A stretch of 64,000 bases of DNA from Vibrio sp. 05-20-BW147 (GTDB lineage: Bacteria > Pseudomonadota > Gammaproteobacteria > Enterobacterales > Vibrionaceae): assembly GCF_013369385.1 (NCBI RefSeq), contig NZ_SZTO01000005.1, positions 170,087 through 234,086 on the forward strand, in the 5' to 3' direction. The translations under genes and the position numbers were made by a program. The notes under the pieces are model-generated. The model was not told the DNA's origin. It worked only from the letters and a program-made list of their open reading frames with translations, and made no database searches. This document shows positions 17,774 to 27,400 of the stretch, one piece after another; the first letter of the stretch is position 1, and the number at the start of each line of letters is the position of its first letter.

Positions 17774-18373
17774 TTAGTCAACCAACTCAATACCTAAGCT
17801 CTCGAGCAGGCTTAATGCTTCATAGCGTGAGAACTTTGCCTTTTTAACGTTGTTTCCTAACACATCAATCGAGTAGGCTGTGGATTCGCTGAAATCGACA
17901 CCTTGCAAATTTGTCCGCATGAACAAACTATGATGAAAATCGCTATAAGTCATGGTTGAATCTGCAAAGTTACCGTCGCGAAAGTCGACATCATGCAACT
18001 TACATTCATCTAAAACCAATTCATTAAGGGTAAGACCAAAGAAAGACGAGTCATTTAAAATGCAACGTTTAAAACTGAGCTCAAAGTCTGAGTGATAAAC
18101 TGGCCATGTCGCTTTAGTCCAATCCACGCCAACTAACTTGCAATCGTTGAACTCGAGCTCAAAGAGCTTAGAACCAGAAAAATCGACCAAGCTTAAGTTA
18201 CAACGCTCAAATGTGCAGTTTGTGAACTTACATTTTTGAAACCGGACTGCTGAAAAATCGCAATCGGAAAATTGGCACTCTTCAAACTCGATCTCACGGT
18301 AATGCTCATCCGGTACGGAAAGCTTCTCAAAAGAAACATCGAAATACTGCTCATTGTTTATTAAATCTTTCAT
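17774..18373 (-). CDS. Pentapeptide-repeat protein, distantly Qnr-like
   Basis: A 199-residue protein built of pentapeptide repeats of the A(D/N)LXX type with F or L at the centre, e.g. CQFSDCDFSAVRFQKCKF (~33-50) and CNLSLVDFSGSKLFELEF (~59-76). The repeats are interrupted near 89-97 (WTKATWPVY) as in the loops of Qnr proteins. The end, ALSLLESLGIELVD, recalls the Qnr C-terminal dimerisation helix (QLLEPLGV...). The right-handed beta-helix can mimic DNA. Qnr homologues protect gyrase, but this protein is short (Qnr ~218) and divergent, so quinolone protection is unproven. It lies between two copies of a shared leader, as expected for a mobile cassette. Confidence 0.8.
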   Translation of the reverse strand: MKDLINNEQYFDVSFEKLSVPDEHYREIEFEECQFSDCDFSAVRFQKCKFTNCTFERCNLSLVDFSGSKLFELEFNDCKLVGVDWTKATWPVYHSDFELSFKRCILNDSSFFGLTLNELVLDECKLHDVDFRDGNFADSTMTYSDFHHSLFMRTNLQGVDFSESTAYSIDVLGNNVKKAKFSRYEALSLLESLGIELVD

Positions 18374-18388
18374 CGCGTCCTCTGAATA

Positions 18389-18707
18389 GCTTAACTACTA
18401 CGAGTAATCGCTGTGCCTATTTAACCCTATGGGTCGTGTTTTTAGATGTCACAACGAACGTTAAATCAATGCGCAAATACTAGCATACTCATCAATAAAG
18501 TCATTACTATAAAAGGGATATGCCACTCTTTGGTTTTCATCTAATTAGTTGATATGAATGGAAAGTTGATCAAAAGTGGAAGGTTTTGAGAGCCTTGTAA
18601 TGCGCGTTGATACTGTGGCTTTCTCACCGAGCTTCAAGCACATTTTGTGGAATGGATGTTAAGTCTCGCTCGTTTCTTGCTGCCCCGAATGAGGAGCTTA
18701 AAGAGCG
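18389..18707 (-). repeat. Shared ~320-bp leader, copy B (before pentapeptide gene)
   Basis: The diverged counterpart of 17296-17617. Blocks such as ATGCGCAAAT, CATCAATAAAGTCATT, CTTGTAATG and CACATTTTG/CACACTTTG keep order and spacing. Confidence 0.75.
18468..18508 (-). promoter_or_regulatory. Conserved promoter-like core, copy B
   Basis: The best-conserved block of the leader (37/41 with 17374-17414). On the minus strand it shows AATGACTTTATTGAT and an extended -10-like TGCTAGTATTT, about 95-135 bp before the pentapeptide start. Confidence 0.5.
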
Positions 18708-18751
18708 CCTCCTAGAGGAAGCGCTTGCGTTAAGCGTTCTTATGTCCGGCG

Positions 18752-19267
18752 TTATTTTTGCTCAACAAAAATAAGGCGATCTGTATCAAATCCACGCTCT
18801 TTGGCCATGGATACGAAAGTATCGATGAGCGATTGGTCGACGGTCGGGGTGCGTGCTAAAAGCCATAAATAGTCGGTATTAGGACCAGAGACAAAGGCGT
18901 ATTGGTAGTCGGTTTTGTCGAGCGCAAACACCACGTAAGATCCGTAAAACGGGCCAAAGAACGAGACTTTCAAGTAACCTTCAGAGTCGCCATTGACGAA
19001 GTAGGCTTTTCCTTCGGCTTCTTTCCATTGGTTTTCATCGGCCAAAAAGCCTTTGTTGAGTACCGCGACACCGCCATCGTCTTTTAAGGTGTATTCGGCG
19101 GTAACTTGAGTTAATCCTTCTTCAAAAGAGTGGTCGAGGCGCGCAATTTCGTACCATTTCCCCAAGTAATTTTGTAGGTTGAACTCGTCAACGGGTTTGA
19201 CGGTTTCTGGCATACCAAGGCAGCCACTCAGTGTGATGGAAAGTGCCAATAGTAGAATTTTTCTCAC
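18752..19267 (-). CDS. blc: Outer-membrane lipocalin lipoprotein (VlpA/Blc)
   Basis: A 171-residue lipocalin lipoprotein very like V. cholerae VlpA and E. coli Blc. The lipobox is LSGC (Cys ~15), and the next residues LGMPE do not carry an Asp inner-membrane retention signal. Lipocalin motifs are the GKWYEIARLDHSFE block (~35-48) and the closing LLARTPTVDQ. Blc binds lysophospholipids or fatty acids at the outer membrane. The GTG at 19267 is chosen since it follows AGGAGC and starts a proper signal peptide (VRKILLLALSITLSGC); an ATG at 19294 would add nine odd residues. In V. cholerae vlpA is, to my knowledge, a superintegron cassette, consistent with the attC-like neighbours here. Confidence 0.9.
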   Translation of the reverse strand: MRKILLLALSITLSGCLGMPETVKPVDEFNLQNYLGKWYEIARLDHSFEEGLTQVTAEYTLKDDGGVAVLNKGFLADENQWKEAEGKAYFVNGDSEGYLKVSFFGPFYGSYVVFALDKTDYQYAFVSGPNTDYLWLLARTPTVDQSLIDTFVSMAKERGFDTDRLIFVEQK

Positions 19268-19322
19268 AATTCGCTCCTGAAAAATGAGTTTCACATAGCT
19301 TCCAAGTCTAAGCGTTTGAACT

Positions 19323-19354
19323 AAAAAACAGAAGCGCTCGTTTATCGAGTGCTT
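19323..19354 (-). terminator. Rho-independent terminator of the MipA/OmpV gene
   Basis: On the minus strand AAGCACTCG and CGAGCGCTT pair (one G-T) around ATAAA, followed by CTG and six T residues. Confidence 0.75.
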
Positions 19355-19396
19355 TGCTTATTCCCTAGAGGGGGAGTTTTGTGGGAATTCGAGTTA

Positions 19397-20125
19397 TTAA
19401 AACTTATACGCCCCGCCTAAACTGATTTGCCAAGCAAGGTCGTTTTGAATCAGCGAGCTATTTGAATCGTGGTGTTCAAACGCCACTTTGGCAATGGCTA
19501 GCCACTGCTCGGTGACGTCGTAGAGTGAAATCAAACCTGCCTTGTAAACCCAAGTCTCATCAGCATCAAATTGCGCTAAACCGGAAGCGGCAGATTCTTG
19601 CGCTGAGACGTTGTAAAGATGCTGAGAAAGTTTTTTGGAACGGTAATCCACTTCAACATAAGGGGAGAGCACCCACTGATCAAACGGGGTATCAAAAGCG
19701 CGACCAAGATGAAGTTGAATCTCATAACCGTCGTGAACATTGGTGACATCTTTAAGGTAGGTGAGGCGTGCACCAACTGTTCCCACGGTGATACCAAGAT
19801 CGGCATTACCATCGCGGTTTTTGATGCCGCGGGGGATGTCATCGAAATCGTCCGACACTTCAGCAAAACGTAAGTTGCCCGACAAACCCAACCAAGGGGT
19901 GAGTGAATAATTGGCTAAGCTGCCATCAATAAAGCCGTATTTTCCGTTGTAAAACAAAGAGGGCTCAATGCCAGCTTTGGCTCCATCCGTTGAAAATGCC
20001 GATTCGCCGTAGGTGACACCCGCGCCAACAAACGCGTAATCTTGGTATTGCTCTTGTGCCAACACAGGAGCAGACAGTACCAGCAGGGGAATGTACATAC
20101 GCATGCCGCGCATAAGATTTTTCAT
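19397..20125 (-). CDS. MipA/OmpV family outer-membrane protein
   Basis: A 242-residue outer-membrane beta-barrel of the MipA/OmpV family. The signal peptide is ~1-23, ending LSAPVLA/QEQ. Typical features are YAFVGAGVTYGESAF after cleavage, alternating aromatic strands, PWLGLSGNLRFAEVSDDFDDIPRGI (~77-101) and a C-terminal strand ending in GGAYKF with terminal Phe for BAM recognition. Members are implicated in scaffold or osmosensory roles; none can be assigned here. Monocistronic. Confidence 0.85.
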   Translation of the reverse strand: MKNLMRGMRMYIPLLVLSAPVLAQEQYQDYAFVGAGVTYGESAFSTDGAKAGIEPSLFYNGKYGFIDGSLANYSLTPWLGLSGNLRFAEVSDDFDDIPRGIKNRDGNADLGITVGTVGARLTYLKDVTNVHDGYEIQLHLGRAFDTPFDQWVLSPYVEVDYRSKKLSQHLYNVSAQESAASGLAQFDADETWVYKAGLISLYDVTEQWLAIAKVAFEHHDSNSSLIQNDLAWQISLGGAYKF

Positions 20126-20574
20126 CGCTAACTTCCTTTTTCTTTTCGTTTTATAAAAGAACGGCTAAGTGGCGGTTTTCTTACATCAGCGGGGAAACTC
20201 CGTATTTAACCACGCGTTAAAAAGATTGAATCACAGTGTGGATTGGCATCGTTGCTGGCGCATTTTTCGATGGTTCCACAGTTGTTGCAGCATGCCTCTA
20301 CAGGAGAGTAATGTTAGTGGGTGCTCTATTTTGCAAAATATCATTTTCCATTTTTGAAAAACAGACCGAAAGAAAACAGAGAAATGTTTTTAAAACAGTA
20401 TGTTATGCTAAGTTTAGTTTAAATTAGAGTTGGCTAATTTAGTGGTGTGTTATGGAAGTGTCAGAGCAGAAAATAATTTATGACGTGGCAATAACAGAAT
20501 TTTCCTACAAGCAATTAAGCTGTGTGTCTTACAAAACAGACAAGGAGTGTTGTTGATAAAAAGAGAAAGTAAAC
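20126..20574. other. Intergenic region between divergent ompV-like and regulator genes
   Basis: About 450 bp with no convincing gene. Short frames exist but lack ribosome-binding sites and family resemblance. It becomes AT-rich toward the response-regulator start, which is preceded by AAGGAG-like GACAAGGAG (~20539-20547) and a further 25 bp. Confidence 0.4.
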
Positions 20575-21162
20575 ATGACAGTAGAAAAAGTATTGATTAT
20601 CGACTCACAACCCCTTTACGCAAGAGCGCTCTCCTCATTGGTCAAAGAGGTGATTAATCCCCTTGAAGTGACCATTACGACAAACACTAAGCAGATCCTC
20701 GACGGCGTGCGCGAGGAAAATGTCGAACTGATCATCATGGACGTTTTAATTGAAGGCCGAGATGGCATCAGTTTAGCGAAGTCAATTTTTGCCAACGGTT
20801 ATGTTGGAAAACTGCTTTTTGTCTCTTCCAATGATTATGACAGCCTGTCCAACGTAGCGTATACCATCGGCGCACATGGGTATTTGACCAAGTACGCGAG
20901 TCAATCAACACTTAGCAATGCCATTGTTAATGTGTTGAAAGGGTATACGATGTTTAAAGGGCAGCCTGCCCAGTCTGACCAACAAGCGTTGTCTGAGCGA
21001 GAGGTCACGGTGCTGAGTTACCTAATGCAAGGCTACAGTAATCAGAAGATCTCCGAGCTTTTGATGCTGAGCAACAAAACCATCAGCACCTACAAAGCTC
21101 GAATTTTGAAGAAGTACAACGCGAAGTCGATTGTCGAAATTGCGGAAGTCCATCGCTCCTAA
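20575..21162 (+). CDS. LuxR/FixJ-type response regulator with altered acidic pocket
   Basis: A 195-residue response regulator: receiver domain ~5-120, LuxR-type helix-turn-helix ~135-195 (LSEREVTVLSYLMQGYSNQKIS, NKTISTYKARILKKY). The phospho-acceptor Asp is in IIMDVLIEGRDG (~53-64), Ser in LFVSSND and Lys in GYLTKYAS. The usual acidic pair near the N-terminus reads IDSQ rather than DD, so one Mg-binding acid is missing. It is paralogous to the regulator at 22650-23249 but divergently transcribed. It is probably another output of the neighbouring hybrid kinase, perhaps with altered phosphorylation. Confidence 0.9.
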   Translation: MTVEKVLIIDSQPLYARALSSLVKEVINPLEVTITTNTKQILDGVREENVELIIMDVLIEGRDGISLAKSIFANGYVGKLLFVSSNDYDSLSNVAYTIGAHGYLTKYASQSTLSNAIVNVLKGYTMFKGQPAQSDQQALSEREVTVLSYLMQGYSNQKISELLMLSNKTISTYKARILKKYNAKSIVEIAEVHRS

Positions 21163-21259
21163 GTTCTGGTTTAGAGGTTTGCGAATTGCCAATCCCCATT
21201 TGTGCAGATAGCCCATGCTATGCAAGGTCGAAATGCAATGGGGATGGTGAAGCAAACCA

Positions 21260-22615
21260 CTATCGGCGGCTCTCCTTGGCTTTATAGAGCGCTTCATCCG
21301 CTTGCATCATCATTTCTTGCAACGTTTCGCCTTGTGCTCGCGTGGCAACCCCTGCGCTTACTGCAATCGTAAGATCTTTATAAGGTAGAGTGCTGTTTTT
21401 TAAATGCTGCTTGAGCTTTCCAACCAGTTCACTGGCTTTCCTGTGATCACAATCTGGCAATATTGCCAAAAATTCATCTCCTCCGGTTCGAATGAGGAAA
21501 TCACCACGGCGAAATGTGGCCTTCATGGATTTGCCGACTTGGCAAATCACTTCATCACCGACGTGATGGCCAAAGGTGTCGTTGATGTTTTTAAAACCGT
21601 CGCCATCAATGGCGATCACCGTGTATTGAGAATCTTCCAGCGTGTCTTTAAACAGAGTGTCATTGAAGACCTTTCGATTGTGCAGCCCGGTGAGTTCGTC
21701 TTTGATCACCTCGGAAGAAACTTCTTCTAACTGCTGTTTTCTGGTTTTGGATTGATCGTACAGACTCAAGTAGACAAAAAACAACAGCAGAAAAACGAAA
21801 AACAGATACGAATAATCCATCACCAGTTTTGAAAGAGGGTAGGAAAATAAGAAAATGGTTTTGTTATCCGCAATGTAGGTTTTAGTGTAGGCAAACTTAG
21901 CCAAAGGATAGCCATTGTAGGTTAACAGCGTGGTTTTAAACCCTTGGTTGTAGATGGTTTCGACACTTCTCCCGTTCAGATCATAGAAGATACTAAAGAC
22001 ATATTCGCCGACAATTTCATCTTCTTCTTCGCTTGAATAGACAGGGCTAGCGACAGAAATTAAGTTTTCTCCTAGATCGCTGTCGTGGTAGATGGTAGAC
22101 ACCACCGCGCGATCCAACAGTTGATCTGGCCATGCGTACTGAGTACAGACAAATTGTGTTTTACACCAGTTTTCGCTGAACTTGCGCGCATCGACTTTGA
22201 AGCCGTTGACTTTGCGATCAAGCAGGTATTTCTTACCGGAATAAGAGCGGTAATAAAAAATGGAATTTTGATAACTAAATAAACTCAAAAAGTAGTTTCT
22301 TGTTTCATGCATGGTTTTATAGGCAACCGACTCATAATAATCCAACTCTGAACTGTCAATGGCGTAAATATACTCTTCAAACGAACGTTGAGTGGATTGA
22401 ATGATGTTCTTTCTATCCTTTTTCTCAGAGGTATCGATGTTAGATTGGGTTAATAAGCCCATGGTTACCACGTAGTTTTTAATACTTTCTAAGCGGTCTG
22501 CGTGCCTATCAAATCGCTCCACTTCAATGGAAACGGCATAGATAGCCAGTGCAATTAAACACGATAAAAAAGAAAGTGTGGCAAACAAAAAGGCCAGGCT
22601 TAAACTTTTTTTCAT
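21260..22615 (-). CDS. Membrane diguanylate cyclase (GGDEF)
   Basis: A 451-residue diguanylate cyclase that makes c-di-GMP from two GTP. The membrane helices are ~7-29 and ~262-283, enclosing a ~230-residue periplasmic sensor region of unknown family. The cytoplasmic GGDEF domain is ~300-451, with the catalytic RTGGDEFLAI (~373-382) intact. An RRGD inhibitory I-site lies five residues before it, so product inhibition is expected. It ends convergently with the upstream response regulator and follows the second regulator, EAL and kinase genes in the same direction, forming a c-di-GMP control cluster. Confidence 0.92.
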   Translation of the reverse strand: MKKSLSLAFLFATLSFLSCLIALAIYAVSIEVERFDRHADRLESIKNYVVTMGLLTQSNIDTSEKKDRKNIIQSTQRSFEEYIYAIDSSELDYYESVAYKTMHETRNYFLSLFSYQNSIFYYRSYSGKKYLLDRKVNGFKVDARKFSENWCKTQFVCTQYAWPDQLLDRAVVSTIYHDSDLGENLISVASPVYSSEEEDEIVGEYVFSIFYDLNGRSVETIYNQGFKTTLLTYNGYPLAKFAYTKTYIADNKTIFLFSYPLSKLVMDYSYLFFVFLLLFFVYLSLYDQSKTRKQQLEEVSSEVIKDELTGLHNRKVFNDTLFKDTLEDSQYTVIAIDGDGFKNINDTFGHHVGDEVICQVGKSMKATFRRGDFLIRTGGDEFLAILPDCDHRKASELVGKLKQHLKNSTLPYKDLTIAVSAGVATRAQGETLQEMMMQADEALYKAKESRR

Positions 22616-22649
22616 TTTCTTTCTCAGCTGAAGGTGGTCATTGTTATTT

Positions 22650-23249
22650 TTATAGTGAAACGAGTTTTGCTAAATCAACGATGTTTTCGACGTTGAATTT
22701 ATTCAGCAGTCGTCGTTTGTAGGTGCTAATGGTTTTATCGCTGATCGACAAAATATTGGCTATTTCACGGTTGGTTTTGCCTTTTAAAAGGTAATTCATT
22801 ACGGCCGCTTCTCGGTCTGAAAGTTCTGGTTGAGCTTGATTGACCGTAGAACTTGGCTTGAATTTGAAAAAGGTGTAGCCGTTGATCACCGCGTCGATAG
22901 CGTCTTTCAAAATGCTTTGATCTTCGGATTTGCACACATAACCATCCGCGCCTAAGCGAAAGGCTATCTCGCTAAACAGCTGGCTGGTTTCTGCGGAAAA
23001 GAAGATCACTTTGCCTTTATAACCGTGGGATTTGATGCGTCTTAAGAAGTCAAATCCATCACAGTCAGAGAGATTAACGTCCAATAAGATGAGGTTTATT
23101 TGCTCTTGTTTGATTAAGGCCATCGCAGACTTCATCGAGCCCGCAGTGCTGACACTCTCCACATGGCAAAACCGCTCAATTAACGTCTTGATAGCGAAAC
23201 AGACCATTGGGTGATCATCAAAGATCAGGCAGTTGACTTTATTTATCAT
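22650..23249 (-). CDS. LuxR/FixJ-type response regulator (BvgA-like)
   Basis: A 199-residue response regulator. The receiver domain (~3-120) has the full set: the DD pair in LIFDDHPM (~8-15), phospho-acceptor in LLDVNLSDCDG (~55-65), Ser in IFFSAE and Lys in GYVCKSED. The LuxR helix-turn-helix (~138-199) contains LSDREAAVMNYLLKGKTNREIA. It starts 1 bp from the end of the REC-EAL gene, so it is in the kinase-EAL operon and is the likely DNA-binding output of the hybrid kinase, as BvgA is of BvgS. Confidence 0.92.
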   Translation of the reverse strand: MINKVNCLIFDDHPMVCFAIKTLIERFCHVESVSTAGSMKSAMALIKQEQINLILLDVNLSDCDGFDFLRRIKSHGYKGKVIFFSAETSQLFSEIAFRLGADGYVCKSEDQSILKDAIDAVINGYTFFKFKPSSTVNQAQPELSDREAAVMNYLLKGKTNREIANILSISDKTISTYKRRLLNKFNVENIVDLAKLVSL

Positions 23250-23250
23250 G

Positions 23251-24411
23251 CTATGCGCTCAATATATTGATTGCCTCAATCGGCATCGGTTTGTTAAAGA
23301 GATAACCTTGGCAAACGTCGATATTGTATTTTTTCAACATGTTCCAAGTGGATTGTTTTTCAACGCCTTCGGCGACGATTTTTAAATTTAAACTTTTCGC
23401 CAGTCCGCAAATGGAATTGACAATTTTCTGCTTTTTGCTGTCTATTTCCATTTCGGAGACAAACGAGCGATCGATTTTCAGTTCGTTAAAAGGCAGCAGG
23501 GAAAGTTTCTCGAGAGACGAGTGCCCTGTTCCAAAATCGTCAATAGAGACATTGACGCCGTTGAGGCGCAGTTTTGCTAAGTTTTTATACAGTGCCACGC
23601 TGTTGCTAAACGACGTGTTTTCCGTAATTTCAATGGTAAAAACGCTTGGTTCTACCCGATTTTCTAGGCACTTAGCGATAAAACGCTCGCTGAAGTTGCC
23701 ATCTTCGATGTTGATTTGATCCGCATTGATTGAGATACGCTGGCCTTGGTTGATGTGCCTTGCGTCGCGAATGGCGTTATCCGTGACAATATCAAACAGC
23801 TCATGTGAGAGATTGCATCGCTCAACGATGGGCAAAAAGTGCGCCGGAGAGAGCATGCCGTAGATAGGGTGCAACCATCTTGCCAGGGCTTCATAACCAA
23901 CCACGTCACCAGTGCGGCAATCCACTAACGGTTGGTAGTAGTTTTTTACGCGGCCATTGGCCAAATCGAACAAGAACTCTTGATCGCTCACATCGATTCT
24001 TCGACGCAATTTTCGCGCAGGCTTTAGGGCCTTGGCGGCGTTGTCCAGTAATTGCTGAATGTCGCTATTGGAGTAAGGCTTGCTAATCTTGCCTAACACT
24101 TGAAACGAAAAGTTTTCACACATGGCAGAAACGGCAGAAATAATCGGGCGGTCCAGCGCACTGATCAACGCGACATTGCCTGTGTATTTCTGTTCATTCA
24201 GTGAGATCAACAAGTCAATGCCATCGCTGTGTGGCATGTCTAAATCACAGAAGACGAAATCGTAGTGATCATCAGACAAGGTGCTCAAGGCACTCGCCAC
24301 GGTTTGCTCGGTGGCAACACGGGTATTGGGTATTTTCGCCAGTTGTTGTTTCATCAAAGTCAGATGGATCGGATGATCATCAACAACCAATATTTTCAAA
24401 TCATTACGCAT
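23251..24411 (-). CDS. REC-EAL c-di-GMP phosphodiesterase response regulator (VieA-like)
   Basis: A 386-residue response regulator with a receiver domain (~4-120: ILVVDDHPIHL, FVFCDLDMPHSDG, Lys in GKISKPYS) joined to an EAL phosphodiesterase domain (~140-386). Catalytic signatures are complete: GYEALARWLHP, NADQINIED, ITENTSF, DDFGTGHSS, LKIDRSFV, AEGVEKQSTW and CQGYLFNKPMP. It resembles V. cholerae VieA but lacks the C-terminal helix-turn-helix; the DNA-binding role falls to the adjacent LuxR-type regulator. The ATG at 24411 overlaps the kinase stop by 8 bp, giving translational coupling; an upstream in-frame ATG at 24450 would lie inside the kinase gene. Confidence 0.92.
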   Translation of the reverse strand: MRNDLKILVVDDHPIHLTLMKQQLAKIPNTRVATEQTVASALSTLSDDHYDFVFCDLDMPHSDGIDLLISLNEQKYTGNVALISALDRPIISAVSAMCENFSFQVLGKISKPYSNSDIQQLLDNAAKALKPARKLRRRIDVSDQEFLFDLANGRVKNYYQPLVDCRTGDVVGYEALARWLHPIYGMLSPAHFLPIVERCNLSHELFDIVTDNAIRDARHINQGQRISINADQINIEDGNFSERFIAKCLENRVEPSVFTIEITENTSFSNSVALYKNLAKLRLNGVNVSIDDFGTGHSSLEKLSLLPFNELKIDRSFVSEMEIDSKKQKIVNSICGLAKSLNLKIVAEGVEKQSTWNMLKKYNIDVCQGYLFNKPMPIEAINILSA

Positions 24412-27400
24412 AGCTTTCCATCCACATGATTGTTCGGTTAATTTCCGCATCCAGCTCAGAGATCACTTTCTCTACCAACGCGGGTTTGTGCGCCATGTCC
24501 ACCGATTCAGCGTCTTCACAGAGGGCGACAATGTGCTGAATGCCCAGCGCGCCACACGCGCCTTTTACCTTGTGCACTGCCGCTCTCATTTGGTGGCCAC
24601 TCTCCGCTTGTTTCAGTTGCGTTAAGTCTTTGGCCATTTCGACAATGAAGACTTTCGCCACTTCTTGGGCGTCGTTTTCGGAGAACTTATCGAGCCAGTT
24701 TTCTCGAGCCTTTGGTTTGGCGAGGTAGCGCGCCAATAATGCGCCGAGTTGTTTCAGGTCATAGGGTTTATACAAAATTTCATTGATGCCACTTTGCATC
24801 GATTTCTCATTGGCGATTCTCGAGTCTTCAGCGGTCACGCCGACAACCGGCAGCGTGGCAAAGCGCTCGTTCGCACGTAATGTTTTCACTAACTCATAGC
24901 CATCCATTTCTGGCATATGGAAGTCGGTCAGTAACAGGGCAACATCGTTGTGCTGCTTGATGTAGTCCAGCGCTTCGACACCGTTGTTGACCACAATGGG
25001 TGTGAGCCCCAACTCGGCAAATTGCATTTTGACAATGTGCTGGTTGATCTTGTTGTCCTCCGCCACGAGCACCTTGCCTGCCAGTGCGTCCATCGGGATT
25101 TCCTCGATGTGGCGCTCTTGCTCTGTACTGGTCATCTTTAATAAGCAATCCAATAACGCATCTGGGTATTGCGTGCATTCCAGTGCGCTGTTTCTCTGAC
25201 AGCCACTTGGCTGGCAACTGAGCGTGTTGCATTCACCGCTTAGCCCCTTGTTTACGCTTGGGTTAGCGTCGTTTTTGACCAGCCCCCAGCATTGACACCA
25301 ATCCTGAATGACCGTAGGTAATTGTGACGAATAGCTTAAGGCGTTCAGCTCAGGATAAGCGCCTTCACACGGGGTCAATGGCAGTTCAATGTCAACTTGA
25401 GTCCCGACATTCAACGCACTATGCAACGCGATGTGACCACCCATTTGCTTCAACAGTTGTTCAACAATGGCCAATCCCAATCCTGTCCCGCCAAATTGTC
25501 TGGTGATGGAGTCATCAGCTTGAACAAAGGGCTTGAAGATATTGGCCAGTTGCTCTTGCGTCATACCAATACCAGTGTCTTTGATGGTCAGAAGTAATCG
25601 CTCTTTGACCACTTGCGCTGTCAGCGTAATGTCTCCTTGTTCAGTAAACTTGATGGCATTGGAAATCAAATTACTGACGATCTGGTTAAATCTGAGATCA
25701 TCAATCATCGCCCACCTCAATGAGAACGGAATGATGTTCACCGTGTAGTCCAGCCCTTTGCTGTTGGCTTTGGCTTCAAACCCGCGCAAGGTTTGGCTCA
25801 ACAGACGCAACAGTTCATTTTTAGCTGGATGAATTTGCAACTCGCCCGCTTCCAGTTTTGAGTAATCAAGTACCTCATCCACCAACAGATTGAGGTGGTT
25901 TAGCGACTGCTTGGCTCGTAACACCAGCTCTTTGTCTCGCTCACTGGTGGAGTGGATTGCCACTAAATCGAGCAAGCCATAAGTCGCGGCGAGTGGCGTT
26001 CTCAATTCATGGCTCATGGTTGCCAAGAATCGCTCGCGTGCTTTAACGGCACTTTGTGCTTCATGCTGAGCGGCGATCAGTGCGGCCTCGCGCTCTTTTT
26101 GCGCCGTCACATCTTGCAATACGGTTAAAACGAACTGCTTGCTATGATCTAAAGAGCGAATGGCTTTGCGCTCACGATAAATGTGCTCGATTTGCAAATC
26201 ACAGTTAACGGTCTGGCTGTACTCTTTGATTCGTTTACCGCTCAGGACTTGCTGCACTTCCTCGAAATCACCAACGAGTGAGATTTGCGTTGCGGCGTTC
26301 TTAATTTGGCAATTCGTGCAGTTGCCTTTGAGATACTCAGAGCAGTTGCTAAGAACCAGTTGTCCCTTATCATCATGAATAAAAACTTTGTTATTCAGTT
26401 CTTGAATGATTTGGGTTAACCACTGTTTCTCTTTCTCTTCATTGTCGGCGTTAATTTCCGCTAAGCTCACTTTGAGCTTCATATTGCTAATCACGAAATA
26501 AATAATGATCGCAACAATGATTAATAAAACCGATATGATAATGGCGGAAAAAATAACTTTTTCTGAGTCGTAGCCATACGTGAGATTAAAGTCTCGATAG
26601 CTTTTGTTTATTTTCTCGATTTCTTTACTATCGATGGTGTCGATTATGCTATCGAGCAGTTTCTTTAACTTAACGTCATGGTTAGACACCGAAAATGCGA
26701 TAGAAAAATGTTTTTCTTGAGATTTATCGACCTTCAGATGCCCTTTATTAAACTGAGATAGAAGGCTGTAAAGCACATCATCAGACATATATGCCGATTG
26801 AATTTTTCCGTCTTCCAAGTCCTTCATCAGTTTTTTAATGTCAGAATATTCTTTGACGTTTTCATTGCTCCAAGCGTTGATATGGATCAGCCCTTGCTTT
26901 TGTAAACTGAGCAAAATGCCAGAGATCGGTTTGCTATTATCGCTGGCTTTAGCTGAAGCCAACTCCACTTTGTGAAACTTTATCTGCATAAAGGGCTTAG
27001 TGAGGAGCCAATTAGGTGACTCCACACGATCAATGTAGGCAACAGGAATAATATTGGCATTGAACGTAGCTAGTTCTTGATTGTATTCAAATATAGGGCT
27101 CTTATATTCAAAATCTAAACCAGAACGTGACTGGATCAAATCGAGAAAATCGGCTAATAACCCTCTTTGTTCACCATTGTCTGATATTTCAAAAAATGGG
27201 TAGGCGTTATTGCTGGTGCTGAATGTGATGACATCATCGTCATGATGCTCCCTGCGATATTCAGAGAGAAGCCTGTCATTAAGATGGTAAAGATTATTCG
27301 ATGCAACCGAGCGAATATTCTTGCCTTTCACTTCCCATTCTAAAACTTTATCAATACTCTCCATTAATGCGACGTTGTTTTTCGCGGTAATAAAACTGAT

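Noticed and set aside
17774..18373. Calling the pentapeptide protein a quinolone-resistance Qnr
   Set aside because: Sequence is too divergent and short; only the fold and a loosely similar C-terminus are shared.
20169..20427. Two short overlapping plus-strand frames in the gap before the response regulator
   Set aside because: No ribosome-binding sites, low-complexity composition and mutual overlap in different frames.
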